From NCBI RefSeq assembly GCF_010183535.1, contig NC_071331.1, positions 2,108,001-2,172,000 of the forward strand: a DNA stretch of 64,000 bases, written 5' to 3'. How positions within the stretch are numbered: the first letter of the stretch is position 1; each line of letters starts with the position of its first letter. The notes under the pieces were generated by a model. It saw nothing but the letters and a program-made list of their open reading frames with translations. It ran no database searches and had not been told where the DNA came from. This document shows positions 11,091-23,059 of this stretch, one piece after another. This DNA is from Caenorhabditis remanei (Eukaryota; Nematoda; Chromadorea; Rhabditida; Rhabditidae). Position numbers and translations under genes: made by a program.

Positions 11091-12364
11091 ACACCTTCTG
11101 AATATATCTCTTCAATGATAAGAATTTCAATTCAATACGATCCGTTCGTTCGAAAGTGTCATATGGTCAACATACGTGCTGAATAAGAATACCCCATGTG
11201 TTTTTGGAATGACAACAGACACACGGATGGACGGAATAGAAGAGGACTTTTACATATGGACTGTGGGGCAGATGCGTTAACACATGGACATGAGATGGAA
11301 AAGAAGGAAATGGAGTTTTGTTGAATTGGCAGAAACATTAATTGGAATCTAAAATCATCATAAAAATGCAGCTACTCACCACGGCGTCGGGAAAACGACG
11401 AGGGACTAGAAAAATCGTGCGATAGATACGCAGCCGAGGTACGCAGCGAAAAGTACAGTAACCCGAAAAAATATTTTTTCGAGTATCGAAAAGCTTGTCG
11501 ATCTCCGAATTCCGAATGAAATTTGATGAAAAATTCCACTAGAAACGTTTATAACACTAATTTTGATTTTTTGAAGAAAAAAATATTTGTGAAAAATTTA
11601 CAAAAAAAACTCTCCAGAGTACTGAGTATCAGATTCAAAAAACCACTTTTTCAGGTTTGAGAACACCCAGAGAGCGCAATTCTCAGTCCACACATTGTAC
11701 TTTCCTCACATCGTTAGAGTAAGAACTCCACTATTTATTGTTTATAAATAAATAGCCCGACCATACGCGTGTTGGGTGAAAAAGTACTAAGAACCAACTT
11801 AGGTCCGTGATGAGCCATCTCATGTTGTTTCAAAACGTGTGGTATGTAACGACGAATTTTCTCATTCCGATATATGGTTTCCATCCATGAACTACAATTA
11901 CATAAGTCACCCTTAATAAAGTTGACAACCTACAAGTGGTTTGACACAGATTCGCTTATACGATTCCCTGCTATAACTCCAAATCTAGATCTGACTGCTG
12001 AAAGAGAAGAACTTCTTAAGTCAGATCCAAGTTTCTTGTTTCGAATCTTTTGAATTAAAATGTATTTGCGTTAAAACAAAAAGACCTTTGTTAACATACA
12101 CCAGCAACTTCTTTTTTAATAGCATAATTTTTAGACCAGAAACGATTGAAAACAAAATAACGTTTCAAAAACGCAAAAAGTTGCTTGTAAATCAAAGCTC
12201 CGCTCTCGGCGGGAAAAAGATCCATAAGTAAAACTTTGAAACTGTAACAAGTACTTGAGTTGTTCTACCAAACACAAAAAAGACCATATCGAAAAACGAC
12301 TCCTGTGCCGAGAAATCAAAACGACAACCGGCAAGCTCGAAAATTGCAGAAAATTATGAATCAA

Positions 12365-13665
12365 CCTAATAATTTCATGATTTTCAGTTACCACAGCACT
12401 TGTTGGTAACTATTTCAGCTCGAATAATTGTTCTTCGAAACAGAAGTGTTGTAGTAACTTCGTAAAGTAATTTCCAGTTTCATCGGCTTATTATTACGAG
12501 GAACACAAAAAAAATGATTGAAATCATAAAAACTACTTTTCTGAAAAACACACTATGATGCAGAAACATTTTTAGCCATTTTTATACTACTATAAAAAGT
12601 TGTCTTTTCATTGAAAAATCTATATTCTTTTCATTATTTTTCACATGTGTCTGAAACATCAATTGAATGCCACCGGAAAATTGAAATACTGAAATCAATG
12701 TTTCAATTAAAAAATAAGATGACTTCATTTTATATCAATTGATTGGTTGTCACGTCTCGGATTAGAAATAATTATATTTCAGAACTTTTTGTAACTATAA
12801 ACCCCAGAAACATACTACAACAAATGTTTGAAAAATTCAAACATTTGTTTAAAACAAGTAGGATGTTGTCTTTCCTGACTCAAAATTAGTTATTACTCAC
12901 AACTTTTCACAATGTTATTGCTGTAGACTACATAGTAAATTGAATAATTCCATCCAATTGATCTCAATTAGAATATTAAGTAATGTCTAGAAAACACACA
13001 TTTTTATTGAATCTGTAAAAGCCTTTGAAAATTGTAACTAGTGCCTAAAATTCCAGTTTCATTGTTCTTGTATTTCAAGTACTCAACCTGAACATTAATA
13101 AGCCATCGTTAAAAAAAGAGTATTGAATAAGTGTTAAAGATCCTTGTTCCCGGAAAAAAGTGGATGCACAAAGGACCCATTAAAAATAGTAAAAATGTCT
13201 GCGAAAAAAACATTTCAAACACAGTTGTCCAATAAAATCTTTTAAGCTAATAAGGTTCACTGTTCCAATGATTTCAATTGACAGAATGAACATTGCTGAG
13301 ATATTAATAGTAGGAATTTTGAGCACATACTTCTTAGAGTGTCAAACAAATAATTGCAGATTCACGTAAGTTTTTTTTCAGGTTTCAATTTGAACCAGAA
13401 GCATTCATAGTCTGGTTCCCTCTTTCAAACTTTCGAAACAAACGGAAACATTTATTTTCAAATATTTCATTTACTGTTTTAGTTGTCACGTTTCCTAACA
13501 CGAATGGTGAACTGATTTGATAGCTGCAAAATTCAAACAATGAACATTTTGAATTTCAATTTTCAGGATCCTTTATGACAATTCCAGGTAACTTACTGAC
13601 ATCGCTTTATCACATCAATGAAACACAACAAATTCAGCAACAATTTTCTCAAAATTAGATTTCAA
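12365..13665. repeat. Low-copy segmental duplication 1, copy b
   Basis: Collinear with 2941-4070. It carries a roughly 130-bp segment after 12600 and a longer segment near 13390-13560 that are missing from, or different in, copy a. Confidence 0.7.
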
Positions 13666-14029
13666 AATCCCCCAGAAACTCAAACTTTATACAAATCAAT
13701 GAAGTCAGTGAGGTTTTTTTCCTGTCTGATGACAAAAAACTGTAAATGAACTATTTGGCGAGCAAAAACCGCAAAACTAATTTGTATTTTTCTCTTAATC
13801 TTCTCCCGTAATGGGGTTATAAGCCATTATTTCGTGTTTTAAGATATTTTATCATTGATAGAATTATATTAATGACCATTTTAACATTTTCCATTCGTCT
13901 TCCTAAATCTTGAATTTTTGACAGAATCAGCTCTAGTATTAGCGCCTTTCTCGTGCGCGGTGCCGAGAAACGCGTCAGATCCGTTGAAGGCGTATTAGTG
14001 GACGGATAAGGCGTGGAGAGTGAAAAAAT

Positions 14030-14375
14030 CATACTTGTCAACGGGCCGGCTCGTAACTCGCGTCAAAATGAAAATTATAAGCTGAAAAATATACCAAAAT
14101 GTAGATCTCGACGAGTTCTATGTCCGTGACCTACTACTGGCCGGATGACTATTTGTTAATATGCCGCGGCCGGCCATTTGGCCATTTTCGCGTTTTTGGC
14201 ACTTTTTCCCGGCCCGATGCACATTAACGAATAGCCATCCGGCCCGTAGTAGGTCACGGGCATAGAACTCGTCGAGATCTACATTTTGGTATATTTTTCA
14301 GCTTATAATTTTCATTTTGACGCGAGTTACGAGAGCCGGCCCGTGTCGGCCTGTTTCGGCCCGTTGACAAGTATG
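14030..14375. mobile_element. Palindromic hAT-like MITE, CATACTTG family
   Basis: Almost the whole 346 bp is one inverted repeat around a GC-rich centre near 14200. The ends are CATACTTGTCAACGGGCC and its complement. A perfect 8-bp duplication GAAAAAAT flanks it (14022-14029, 14376-14383). The paralogous site near 8458 has no insert. As RNA it would form a very long hairpin. Confidence 0.88.
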
Positions 14376-14584
14376 GAAAAAATAAAATTTAAGTGAGAAA
14401 TTGAAACAAAGATAATTTGTGAACATCTTCTGTTTTTTTTAACAAGATTTATAGAAAATTTATTTTTGATAACTAATGACTTCATGGCCGTCTTCAATTT
14501 CTCAGTCAGTGGGAGGTTCCAATTTTGCTACCTATAACGCGAGAAGATTCCTGCAACATGAAATTTTTTGATATTCTGAATAAA

Positions 14585-14592
14585 TGAAACAG
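14585..14592 (-). promoter_or_regulatory. 21U-RNA (piRNA) upstream motif CTGTTTCA
   Basis: Exact core on the minus strand; paralogue of the motif at 8840 in duplication 2. Confidence 0.4.
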
Positions 14593-14855
14593 GGTATTCT
14601 GTTTATCACAAACAGATATATCGACAAAAACGCAATACATTTAAATTTTGAGCCAGATAATAGATCGACATGATCAGATTAACAATATCTTGAGAGTTAT
14701 ATTGATGGAACTCGGAAACAGTCAAATTTCTGTACATTTTCTCACCGTAAAGGCTTCATTTCATTCCGTGCAGTATATGAAGTACTCAGTTATACAAGAC
14801 ACAAAAAAAGGGAGGAATTGTTTTTGTCCAATTTCATTTTGAACTATGAAAACCA

Positions 14856-14863
14856 TGAAACAG
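14856..14863 (-). promoter_or_regulatory. 21U-RNA (piRNA) upstream motif CTGTTTCA
   Basis: Exact core on the minus strand, followed at once by a second GAAACA half-match. Nearest YRNT start is at 14817, 46 nt away. Confidence 0.42.
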
Positions 14864-15259
14864 TGAAACATCTTCCTTGTACCATGATTTAAAAAAAAGG
14901 AGAATATGTTTCAGTAAGTTGTCTTTTCATCGATATTCAGTTTGCACCCAGTGCGAATGATTGTTTTATGACGGTTTTCCCAAAAAGTCGAAAATTTCAA
15001 GACAACTGAAAAACTTCGTTTGTATAATACCTTTAAGAATTTTTTTTGAAATTTATGAAAGCGTGAAAACTGTAAAATAATCATTCAATAAAAATTGAAC
15101 ATGTGAAAAAAAGATTTTTCTACTGTTTAGAAATATACTTATTTCTTCCTACAATATTTTACAAAGATTTGTCTGATATATTTATACCATCAATTTTTAA
15201 AATTGCGAAAAAAATACCCATTAAAAACAATAGAAAGGTCAGCGAGAAGACATTTCCGT

Positions 15260-15267
15260 TGAAACAG
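15260..15267 (-). promoter_or_regulatory. 21U-RNA (piRNA) upstream motif CTGTTTCA
   Basis: Exact core on the minus strand. YRNT context gives a candidate 5' U at 15226, 41 nt from the core start. Confidence 0.5.
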
Positions 15268-15284
15268 TAAACACCTTTCTCAGT

Positions 15285-15540
15285 AATAGAGTGTCTATAG
15301 ATCTAGTTGAAGAAACAGAAGGTTTTCACAAACTTTTCAGTTTCAATTTCTTGCTTAATTTTTATTTTCTCACTCGTATACTGTTTGCCGTGATAATTTG
15401 AACAAACATTAAAATTAGGAAATATTTCAGATTTGATAAGAAAACTTTAGTTACGAACTATTTCGAAGTTGGTCCTTATTTTTCACCATAGTACAAGAAA
15501 GAGGTGGTATAAAACATGGTACAAAATGACCGAGTTGAAA
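15285..15540. repeat. Low-copy repeat associated with the kinase remnants
   Basis: Matches 25570-25815 closely, for example around 'gaggtggtataaaacatgg', and more distantly 19765-19980. It lies just upstream of remnant B but downstream of remnant C, so the two duplicated loci have been rearranged. No gene is recognised in it. Confidence 0.6.
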
Positions 15541-15847
15541 TTTTTCCCAGTTTATTTTTACTGCCATACTATTGCTCGTCGCCGTTTTATCCTTCCATTT
15601 TTGTTCCACCGTATACTTCATTTTCACTTGAAACTGTGTCGTGAGGGTTCAAGTCTTTATGGTATTTTAAGAGTTGCTTTCTTATGAAAGAATAAATTCA
15701 AACTAAAAAGGAAAGGAAGTACCAAACTTCAAATGTTTTTACAGTTTATATATGCAATGACGATTCTTATTGTCAGAAATTTGTTTTTGGTTTGAGAATT
15801 TGATTTGAGATTTGATTGATTTGAAAGTTAATATCTCCGTTTAGAAA

Positions 15848-16975
15848 CATGATTTATTTGTTACGGGTGACTCGTCAGGAAATGTTGTACTGATGGTTGC
15901 TGACATGTCGTAAGTGATCATTTTTCTTTCTATAAAAAATCAGTGATTTTTCAGAGTCAACAACTTTACTTTGTCCGTGATCCGGAATAGGGGACGTTCG
16001 AAACGGAGAGTGAAGGATAACCAAAGGCATTACGACATGCAAGAGCAACGTGATCACGTCCAGCTTTTATCAAAACAAATCTTTTCGAAACAGGAACAAA
16101 TGAAACCGTTCACCAATACGAATCCAAACGAAGTGGTTGGAAGTTTGTTATAAAGGCAGCAGTATAAAACAGCCCAGTTTGAGATTGAAAGAGAGTTGCG
16201 GATTCATTCCACTCTCCACCACGAGAACGTAGTGTATTTGCTAACTTCTTTCAAAACCACTGCAAATGTGTACATGGTGCTGATGCAATTTAGCCTTCGA
16301 GATGTAATCGACAAATACGTGAAAATTGCGGATGAAAAATGTGTACTTGTGATGATTGCAGTCTGGCGAGGACTTCGATATTGTCATTAAAAACAACCTT
16401 AACCGCACCGGGAAAAATACCTTTTCAAAACAGTATAATTTTGATTAATCTAATTGTAAAACCGGAAAACATTCTAATGACTAATTTGAATTGACATGTA
16501 TAGGGCAGTTGAAACGGGCGTTTTACGGCGGCAATCGCCAGTTTTATTCCTTCCGGCAAATGCCGCCCACGCCAGAAATGAAACCGGTGATTGCGGCAAA
16601 TGCAATTTTCAAAACTTCTTCTGACTCCGATTTTTATCATTTTCATTCATTTTCAGTATATTCTCTGCTTATGAAAAGCGGCGATGGAAGCAAGTTTTGG
16701 AAATGAACTTGCTTTTCATGCAATTAACGTGAAAATAAGCGGCGCCGGCTTGCCGGCGATTTCCGCAAGTAACAGCCCTAGGTATGTATATTCATTAACA
16801 TATTTGTGCTTTTCAGGCCAAAAACGTTATGCGGTACTATTGGGTACTTGGCTCCGGAAATATACTCGGACCAATCATTCACCTGCAGTGTCGAAATTTT
16901 TTGCGACCGTGATCATGCTGCACGAGATGGAGATATTGAACAATTCATCAATTGACAAGGTTTTCTCAAGTTTTT
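15848..16975 (+). pseudogene. Remnant B of the protein kinase family
   Basis: Pieces in order: DSSGNVVLMVA near 15868-15900; an exon after ttttcag at 15957 with the basic KRRVKDN stretch; a frameshifted N-lobe in which the glycine loop is lost and the VIK lysine is in another frame (about 16130-16160). Then come the alpha-C and hinge region (ERELRIHSTLHHENVVYLL, YMVLMQFSLRDV; 16164-16387), a TAA at 16388-16390 after YCH, and VKPENILMTNLN (about 16462-16494). A C-lobe exon starts at 16817 with CGTIGYLAPEIYSD, the activation-loop/APE segment. A MITE (16501-16780) separates the catalytic and APE pieces. The KTLCGT..YLAPE wording resembles CAMK/Chk2-like kinases, but the group is uncertain. Multiple frame breaks make this a pseudogene. 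Confidence 0.85.
16501..16780. mobile_element. hAT-like MITE inside kinase remnant B
   Basis: Ends TAGGGCAGTT and AACAGCCCTA are imperfect inverted repeats with TAGGG termini. Flanking 8-mers gacatgta (16493-16500) and ggtatgta (16781-16788) match at 6 of 8 positions. Kinase remnant C has the uninterrupted site (gatatgta, near 25558), supporting insertion after the copies separated. Confidence 0.7.
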
Positions 16976-19900
16976 TAGATGAAACCGAAAGATGTCAGTG
17001 TATTTTCCCGGTGTTTGGATGTCAATACCTGTTGCTTCTAATACTTTACTTATTCCGTCTGAAAAAGCAAATAAGAAAGACAATTCCTTTTGGTGTCGAT
17101 GTGAGCTAGAAAATGGGTGAGCAAAAAAATGGGGCAACTATGTACCCCCAAGAGTAAATGTCCCATTTGTCCCCTTGAGCATTGTACCCCCTGGAGCATA
17201 GACCTAACTTTCTTTTAACACTGTTAGCAATATAGCAACACCGCGCTACAGGACAAACGAATGGAGCTTGGAAATTAATAGATTGCAAGAAATTGCAAAA
17301 AACAATTGTTTCAATATTAGAGGAAAGAAGGGAATGAAGTTTTGAGCTGATCATCTTTGTTCAGTTGTCCGGATGCGAATCACTTCTGTACCAATTCAAT
17401 GTCATCAAAAACAATAAGTGGTAACACAAATGCAAGTTTTTTTTTCAATTCTCTTCTTTCAAACTTAAATCACTTAGTAAGATTTTTTTAAAGTTCGCTG
17501 TAAAAAGACTATTTGAAGCATAAGTTTTCTGTTTCCGACACACTGTATAATTCAAATGTTTTCCGTACGTTGTTAAACTTGCATTTTTTTAGATTTTAAA
17601 TTTTTTTTGTTACGTGTAACGGAAATGTTGAACTTTTTCTTCTTGACGGTTTCATGAACATTTTAAACTGACTAATTATATAAACTGACTAATTATAAAC
17701 AGTTAAAGAGATATCAGCTCAAACTTGTGTAAGGGTTTTCAAGTTTCATAAGGGTATGGCTTCAGAATTGTCAATTTATTGTTGAGGGTTTGTATAACAA
17801 AACTTTTTCTTCAGAACTTGTGCTGTGAAAAACTGGTGTAAGGACGTTTTTCGAAAGTAACCGGTTAATAATCAGACTTCATGGTTTTCAAGTTTGAAAT
17901 GTTCCAATGTTTCAGCAGCATTTTTTCACAGCACACAAACATCAAGAAGTTCTGAAAACAAGATAAATTGTTTTACCGAGTCAATGAAACATGATAAATT
18001 ATTCTTTTCTGACATATAATTTGCACTTGACTGACTTAGTAGATTCAGTAGCAAGATTATTATTTGCCTGTTTCACACAACAGAAATTGTTTGGAAGAAA
18101 GTTTTTAAAAATGTTTTGAAAACAGTTTATTATCTATGTGTAGTTGATGAAACTAGAAAACGTACCACCACTTTTCTGAAATTCAGGTGTTATGCTATTG
18201 TTATGGTGAAAATTATTTCACAGTTTCACCCAGGACGTTAGAAGTCGAACGAGAGTTTTCAAAACATTATTTTTCCTGCCTATACAGAGCATTGTGTCAT
18301 CAAATAATCTAAGCACAAATAAAATTGTCACATCCGTTTTAAGCCGAGAACGGTCAAACCTTAACCGACAAAATTGGATGTGTCTGAACGTTTCAAATTG
18401 TTCCAGGTAAGTTCTGTAATTAATCATAAACAGTCTTTATTATCTTTGTCATGCTCAGTACGCCGAGTTTACATAATTGCAAAAACTCCCGTATCAACTA
18501 CTCGATGTCATTGATGGTTTACCAATTAGAATATTTGAATTTGAGTACAACGAAGTAGAACATTTAAATAATAAAACAAAAAGATAATGGTAACAAGATG
18601 AGCATCTGTTTATTACTACAGTTTCACGATGTTCACAACTGTAGAAGACAGTCTCTAGAAGACAATATCAAAAGTCAACCCCCCTGAGAAGCTGATCAAA
18701 GCTCAAGTGAGTAAGATATGCACACAGAGCATTGAGTGCCAGTCTAGTTCATGTTTTCAAATACTTTTGAAACATTTGGAAATTATTACGCGTTTTCACC
18801 GAAGATAGAGGAATCACTAATTCGAATGAAATAATAGTCGTGAAAATTTTAGCGAATATGATTGTGTAATCTGTAAAGTGCTTAATTGTTGTGCTATACT
18901 CAAAAAGGAATTTTTCAAAAATGGTCTGTGCGCCGCGGTCCTTTTGACCTTTGCTAGGAACAATTCTGAGATATTTCCGATGTTTCAATAATTTTAATAA
19001 CGAAATAGGTTTCAAAATTCATTCAGATAACTTATGACCAAATATATACCCAAAACCCTAAAAATGGCAAAAATGTTTTCAGACTACTGTTACAAAGAGA
19101 TCTCCATTGAGAAATTGCAGTTCAATAACAGTTAGATTTTCAATTGCGTTTGATTTTTGAGCACGAGTAATTGTTATTCAAAACAAAGAAATGGAACAAC
19201 AAGATAGTAATTGTTTCGAAAAAATTTCCAGTTTCATCAGCTTATTATTACTGGGAACATCAAATCCGTTGATTGAAAGTAATTGTAAAACAGTGGGAAT
19301 AGTGAGAACAATGCCTTGCCATTCCTCACTTGAAAATGTATGACATACTATAGAAACAGCTGTTTATTTCATTTTCCAGAAGGAACTCTCTTCTAATATA
19401 AATACCAAAGTAATACCTAACCGAACATTAATTTAATGTTACTGGTAAATTGAAATATTGAAATCTAATATCGTTTTGAAATTATGAAAAATATGAAATG
19501 TTTTACTTGAAACATAAACTCATTATCATTGTGTTAATTCGTTATGACTTCTTTGAATAAAAATAGTTTTGAATTTTGTTTGGAAAGTACTGTGAAGATT
19601 AGTAACAAGGGAACCCCAAGCACTTGTAAATTTGGAATTTGATGAAACTTTGGTGGGAGGTCAAGGACCCCTTCAATAGAGCTCCCACAAAATATTGGAA
19701 CACGCTCGGCACTCTGCTCCGAGTTATGGGCTCTCAAAGTTCGGCTCCCACTGTCATTAGATCTCAGAAATAGAGTTTCTATAAATCTAGTTAAACAAAC
19801 AGAAGATTTTCACAAATTATTTCCGTTTAAATTTTTCCATTTATTCTTCGTTTCTCACTCATATAATCATTGTTTAGATAATCAAACCTAACATATTAAA

Positions 19901-20083
19901 AAAGAAAGTATTTCAGATTGAAAAACTAAACTTTATTTACGAAATATTCCGAATTTGGTTGGTCCTCTTCTTGTATTTGTATTTGTATTTATTTAAACAT
20001 TTGAATATACAGTAAGAATCACTGGAGGTCAGGTAGAGTCCCTCACGAGACTAAACCTGAGAAAGGGAAACCGGGAAAAAGAA
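16976..20083. other. Intergenic stretch without a recognised gene
   Basis: No supported exon beyond the end of remnant B. It contains one exact piRNA-type motif (18068), a diverged fragment of duplication 1 (19150-19290) and a diverged copy of the kinase-associated repeat (19765-19980). Confidence 0.35.
18068..18075 (+). promoter_or_regulatory. 21U-RNA (piRNA) upstream motif CTGTTTCA
   Basis: Exact core; no clean YRNT at 38-46 nt. The only exact motif between 15.3 and 25.0 kb. Confidence 0.4.
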
Positions 20084-20398
20084 TCTTTACTATTAACAAA
20101 CGCAAACGGCTGTATGTTTGTGTGTCTGTCGCCGATTCTACCGCCCTCCCTACTGAACCGATTTTCTTCGAATTTGGACTAAAAGATCAGAAATTTTCTC
20201 TTAATGATGCCCGTCTTTTTCTTTTTTCAAAATTCTCAAAATCACGTCTTCTGGATCAAAAAAACTGAATTTCAAGCCATATTCGAAGAGGGAAAAGTGG
20301 GAGGCGGTCGGCAAAACCCGTGAAACGTCGGCTGCTCGCTTTCCTCTTCACAGAGCGGCGCCTCTTCAGTGGCGCGTGGATAAAAGCGAACGCGTCGA

Positions 20399-20440
20399 CC
20401 GTCCGATCTGGCAAGTTAAGCAACGTTGACTACAGTTAGT
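20399..20440 (+). other. Fragment derived from 5S rRNA
   Basis: About 30 nt starting CGTCCGATCTGGCAAGTTAA and running through AGCAACGTTGA match the middle of nematode 5S rRNA (recalled from C. elegans), followed by CAGTTAGT in the right place. The 5' and 3' thirds of 5S are missing. Just downstream, GGTTCGACTCC (20442-20452) is an exact tRNA B-box-like word. It could be a relic of a 5S-headed SINE or captured 5S DNA inside the Helitron-like element. Confidence 0.7.
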
Positions 20441-20765
20441 TGGTTCGACTCCAGACTCCAAAGAAAATCGGTTAAATGTAACTTTAACTTTTTTCTCTTT
20501 GTGGCTAGTGGCTGCATAAAACCGTTTCTGTTAACAAACACTAGATTCTGTATGTTTGTTTGTCTGTCGCCGATCCTACCGCCCTCCTACTGAATCGATT
20601 TTCTTCAAACGTGGACCAAAATATCAGAAATTTTTTTTGAACCAAAATATCAGAAAAAAAACGTCCTGTGCCAGAAACACTGATAAAGCATAGGGGAATC
20701 GACATCGGAAAAAGGGGGAAAGATGATCGGCAAAGCGACGGCTCTTCTTCCCATGTCCATGTCAG

Positions 20766-22978
20766 GACGTGAAGGATTTTTTGATATCATCAGATTCAGA
20801 AAAAATAGAGGAATCCAAACGTGTCGTCGGTTTCCGAATTGGTCCACGTCATAAAAAGATACAGGCCGTTTTCTAAAAAGTGACGACGTGAAGGATTTTT
20901 TGATACCATCAGATTCAGAAAAAATAGAGGAATCCAAACGTGTCGTCGGTTTCCGAATTGGTCCACGTCATAAAAAGATACAGGCCGTTTTCTAAAAAGT
21001 GACGACGTGAAGGATTTTTTGATACCATCAGATTCAGAAAAAATAGAGGAATCCAAACATGTCGTCGGTTTCCGGATTGGTCCACGTCATAAAAAGATAC
21101 AGGCCGTTTTCTAAAAAGTGACGACGTGAAGGATTTTTTGATACCATCAGATTCAGAAAAAATAGAGGAATCCAAACGTGTCGTCGGTTTCCGAATTGGT
21201 CCACGTCATAAAAAGATACAGGCCGTTTTCTAAAAAGTGACGACGTGAAGGATTTTTGATACCATCAGATTCAGAAAAAATAGAGGAATCCAAACGTGTC
21301 GTCGGTTTCCGGATTGGTCCACGTCATAAAAAGATACAGGCCGTTTTCTAAAAAGTGACGACGTGAAGGATTTTTTGATATAACAGGATTCAGAAAAAAT
21401 AGAGGAATCCAAACGTGTCGTCGGTTTCCGAATTGGTCCACGTCATAAAAAGATACAGGCCGTTTTCTAAAAAGTGACGACGTGAAGGATTTTTTGATAT
21501 AACAGGATTCAGAAAAAATAGAGGAATCCAAACGTGTCGTCGGTTTCCGAATTGGTCCACGTCATAAAAAGATACAGGCCGTTTTCTAAAAAGTGACGAC
21601 GTGAAGGATTTTTGATACCATCAGATTCAGAAAAAATAGAGGAATCCAAACGTGTCGTCGGTTTCCGGATTGGTCCACGTCATAAAAAGATACAGGCCGT
21701 TTTCTAAAAAGTGACGACGTGAAGGATTTTTTGATATAACAGGATTCAGAAAAAATAGAGGAATCCAAACGTGTCGTCGGTTTCCGGATTGGTCCACGTC
21801 ATAAAAAGATACAGGCCGTTTTCTAAAAAGTGACGACGTGAAGGATTTTTTGATATCATCTGATTCAGAAAAAATAGAGGAATCCAAACGTGTCGTCGGT
21901 TTCCGGATTGGTCCACGTCATAAAAAGTTACAGGCCGTTTTCTAAAAAGTGACGACGTGAAGGATTTTTTGATATCATCTGATTCAGAAATAATAGAGGA
22001 ATCCAAACGTGTCGTCGGTTTCCGGATTGGTCCACGTCATAAAAAGATACAGGCCGTTTTCTAAAAAGTGACGACGTGAAGGATTTTTTGATATAACAGG
22101 ATTCAGAAAAAATAGAGGAATCCAAACGTGTCGTCGGTTTCCGAATTGGTCCACGTCATAAAAAGATACAGGCCGTTTTCTAAAAAGTGACGACGTGAAG
22201 GATTTTTTGATATCATCTGATTCAGAAATAATAGAGGAATCCAAACGTGTCGTCGGTTTCCGGATTGGTCCACGTCATAAAAAGATACAGGCCGTTTTCT
22301 AAAAAGTGACGACGTGAAGGATTTTTTGATATCATCTGATTCAGAAAAAATAGAGGAATCCAAACGTGTCGTCGGTTTCCGAATTGGTCCACGTCATAAA
22401 AAGATACAGGCCGTTTTCTAAAAAGTGACGACGTGAAGGATTTTTTGATATAACAGGATTCAGAAAAAATAGAGGAATCCAAACGTGTCGTCGGTTTCCG
22501 AATTGGTCCACGTCATAAAAAGATACAGGCCGTTTTCTAAAAAGTGACGACGTGAAGGATTTTTTGATATCATCTGATTCAGAAATAATAGAGGAATCCA
22601 AACGTGTCGTCGGTTTCCGGATTGGTCCACGTCATAAAAAGATACAGGCCGTTTTCTAAAAAGTGACGACGTGAAGGATTTTTTGATATCATCTGATTCA
22701 GAAATAATAGAGGAATCCAAACGTGTCGTCGGTTTCCGAATTGGTCCACGTCATAAAAAGATACAGGCCGTTTTCTAAAAAGTGACGACGTGAAGGATTT
22801 TTTGATATAACAGGATTCAGAAAAAATAGAGGAATCCAAACGTGTCGTCGGTTTCCGAATTGGTCCACGTCATAAAAAGATACAGGCCGTTTTCTAAAAA
22901 GTGACGACGTGAAGGATTTTTTGATATAACAGGATTCAGAAAAAATAGAGGAATCCAAACGTGTCGTCCGTTTCCGGG
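20766..22978. repeat. 119-bp satellite array A, about 18.6 units
   Basis: The unit begins gacgtgaaggattttttgat and contains a variable spot: 'accatcag', 'ataacagg' or 'atcatctg'. These variants are arranged partly in a three-unit (about 357-bp) higher-order pattern. Two units are 118 bp. On the minus strand the unit can be read as repeated FSES...DVDQ...HVWIP peptides, but 119 is not a multiple of 3, so no continuous protein results. Same family as array B in the opposite orientation. Confidence 0.95.
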
Positions 22979-23059
22979 TAATTACGATCCACTGCAACAC
23001 CCAGAAGGGTGGTGTGGAGAAGGAGGTTTAGTCGCCGTTAGGCGACGTGAACCGACTGG

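Larger units (their letters stand above)
10807..12364. other. Intergenic stretch without a recognised gene
   Basis: No supported exon. Two piRNA-type motifs (10842, 11083) occur. The 11395-11470 segment is locally richer in G+C and CpG, but nothing is recognised there. Confidence 0.35.
13775..14815. repeat. Low-copy segmental duplication 2, copy b
   Basis: Collinear with 8190-9065. It lacks the solo LTR of copy a and contains the MITE 14030-14375. It directly follows duplication 1 copy b, whereas copies 1a and 2a are about 4 kb apart with the PHYHD1-like gene and kinase remnant A between them. Confidence 0.75.
20084..23059 (+). mobile_element. Non-autonomous Helitron-like element A with a 119-bp satellite
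   Basis: The 5' end TCTTTACTATTAACAAACGC matches the Helitron-type TCTYTACTA start and lies after an A. The 3' end has a perfect 6-bp hairpin GTCGCC-GTTA-GGCGAC (23031-23046) followed 9 nt later by CTGG at 23056-23059 and a host T, as expected for insertion between A and T. The 5' boundary also marks where similarity with element B (inverse strand, 38000) begins. A second, diverged copy of the first ~120 bp starts near 20527. No Rep/helicase coding is present. Contents: 5' domain, a 5S-derived piece, and about 18.6 satellite units. Confidence 0.65.

Noticed and set aside
20766..22978. Series of 60-100-codon open frames in satellite A
   Set aside because: The unit is 119 bp, so the frame changes every unit; the frames are by-products of a tandem repeat.
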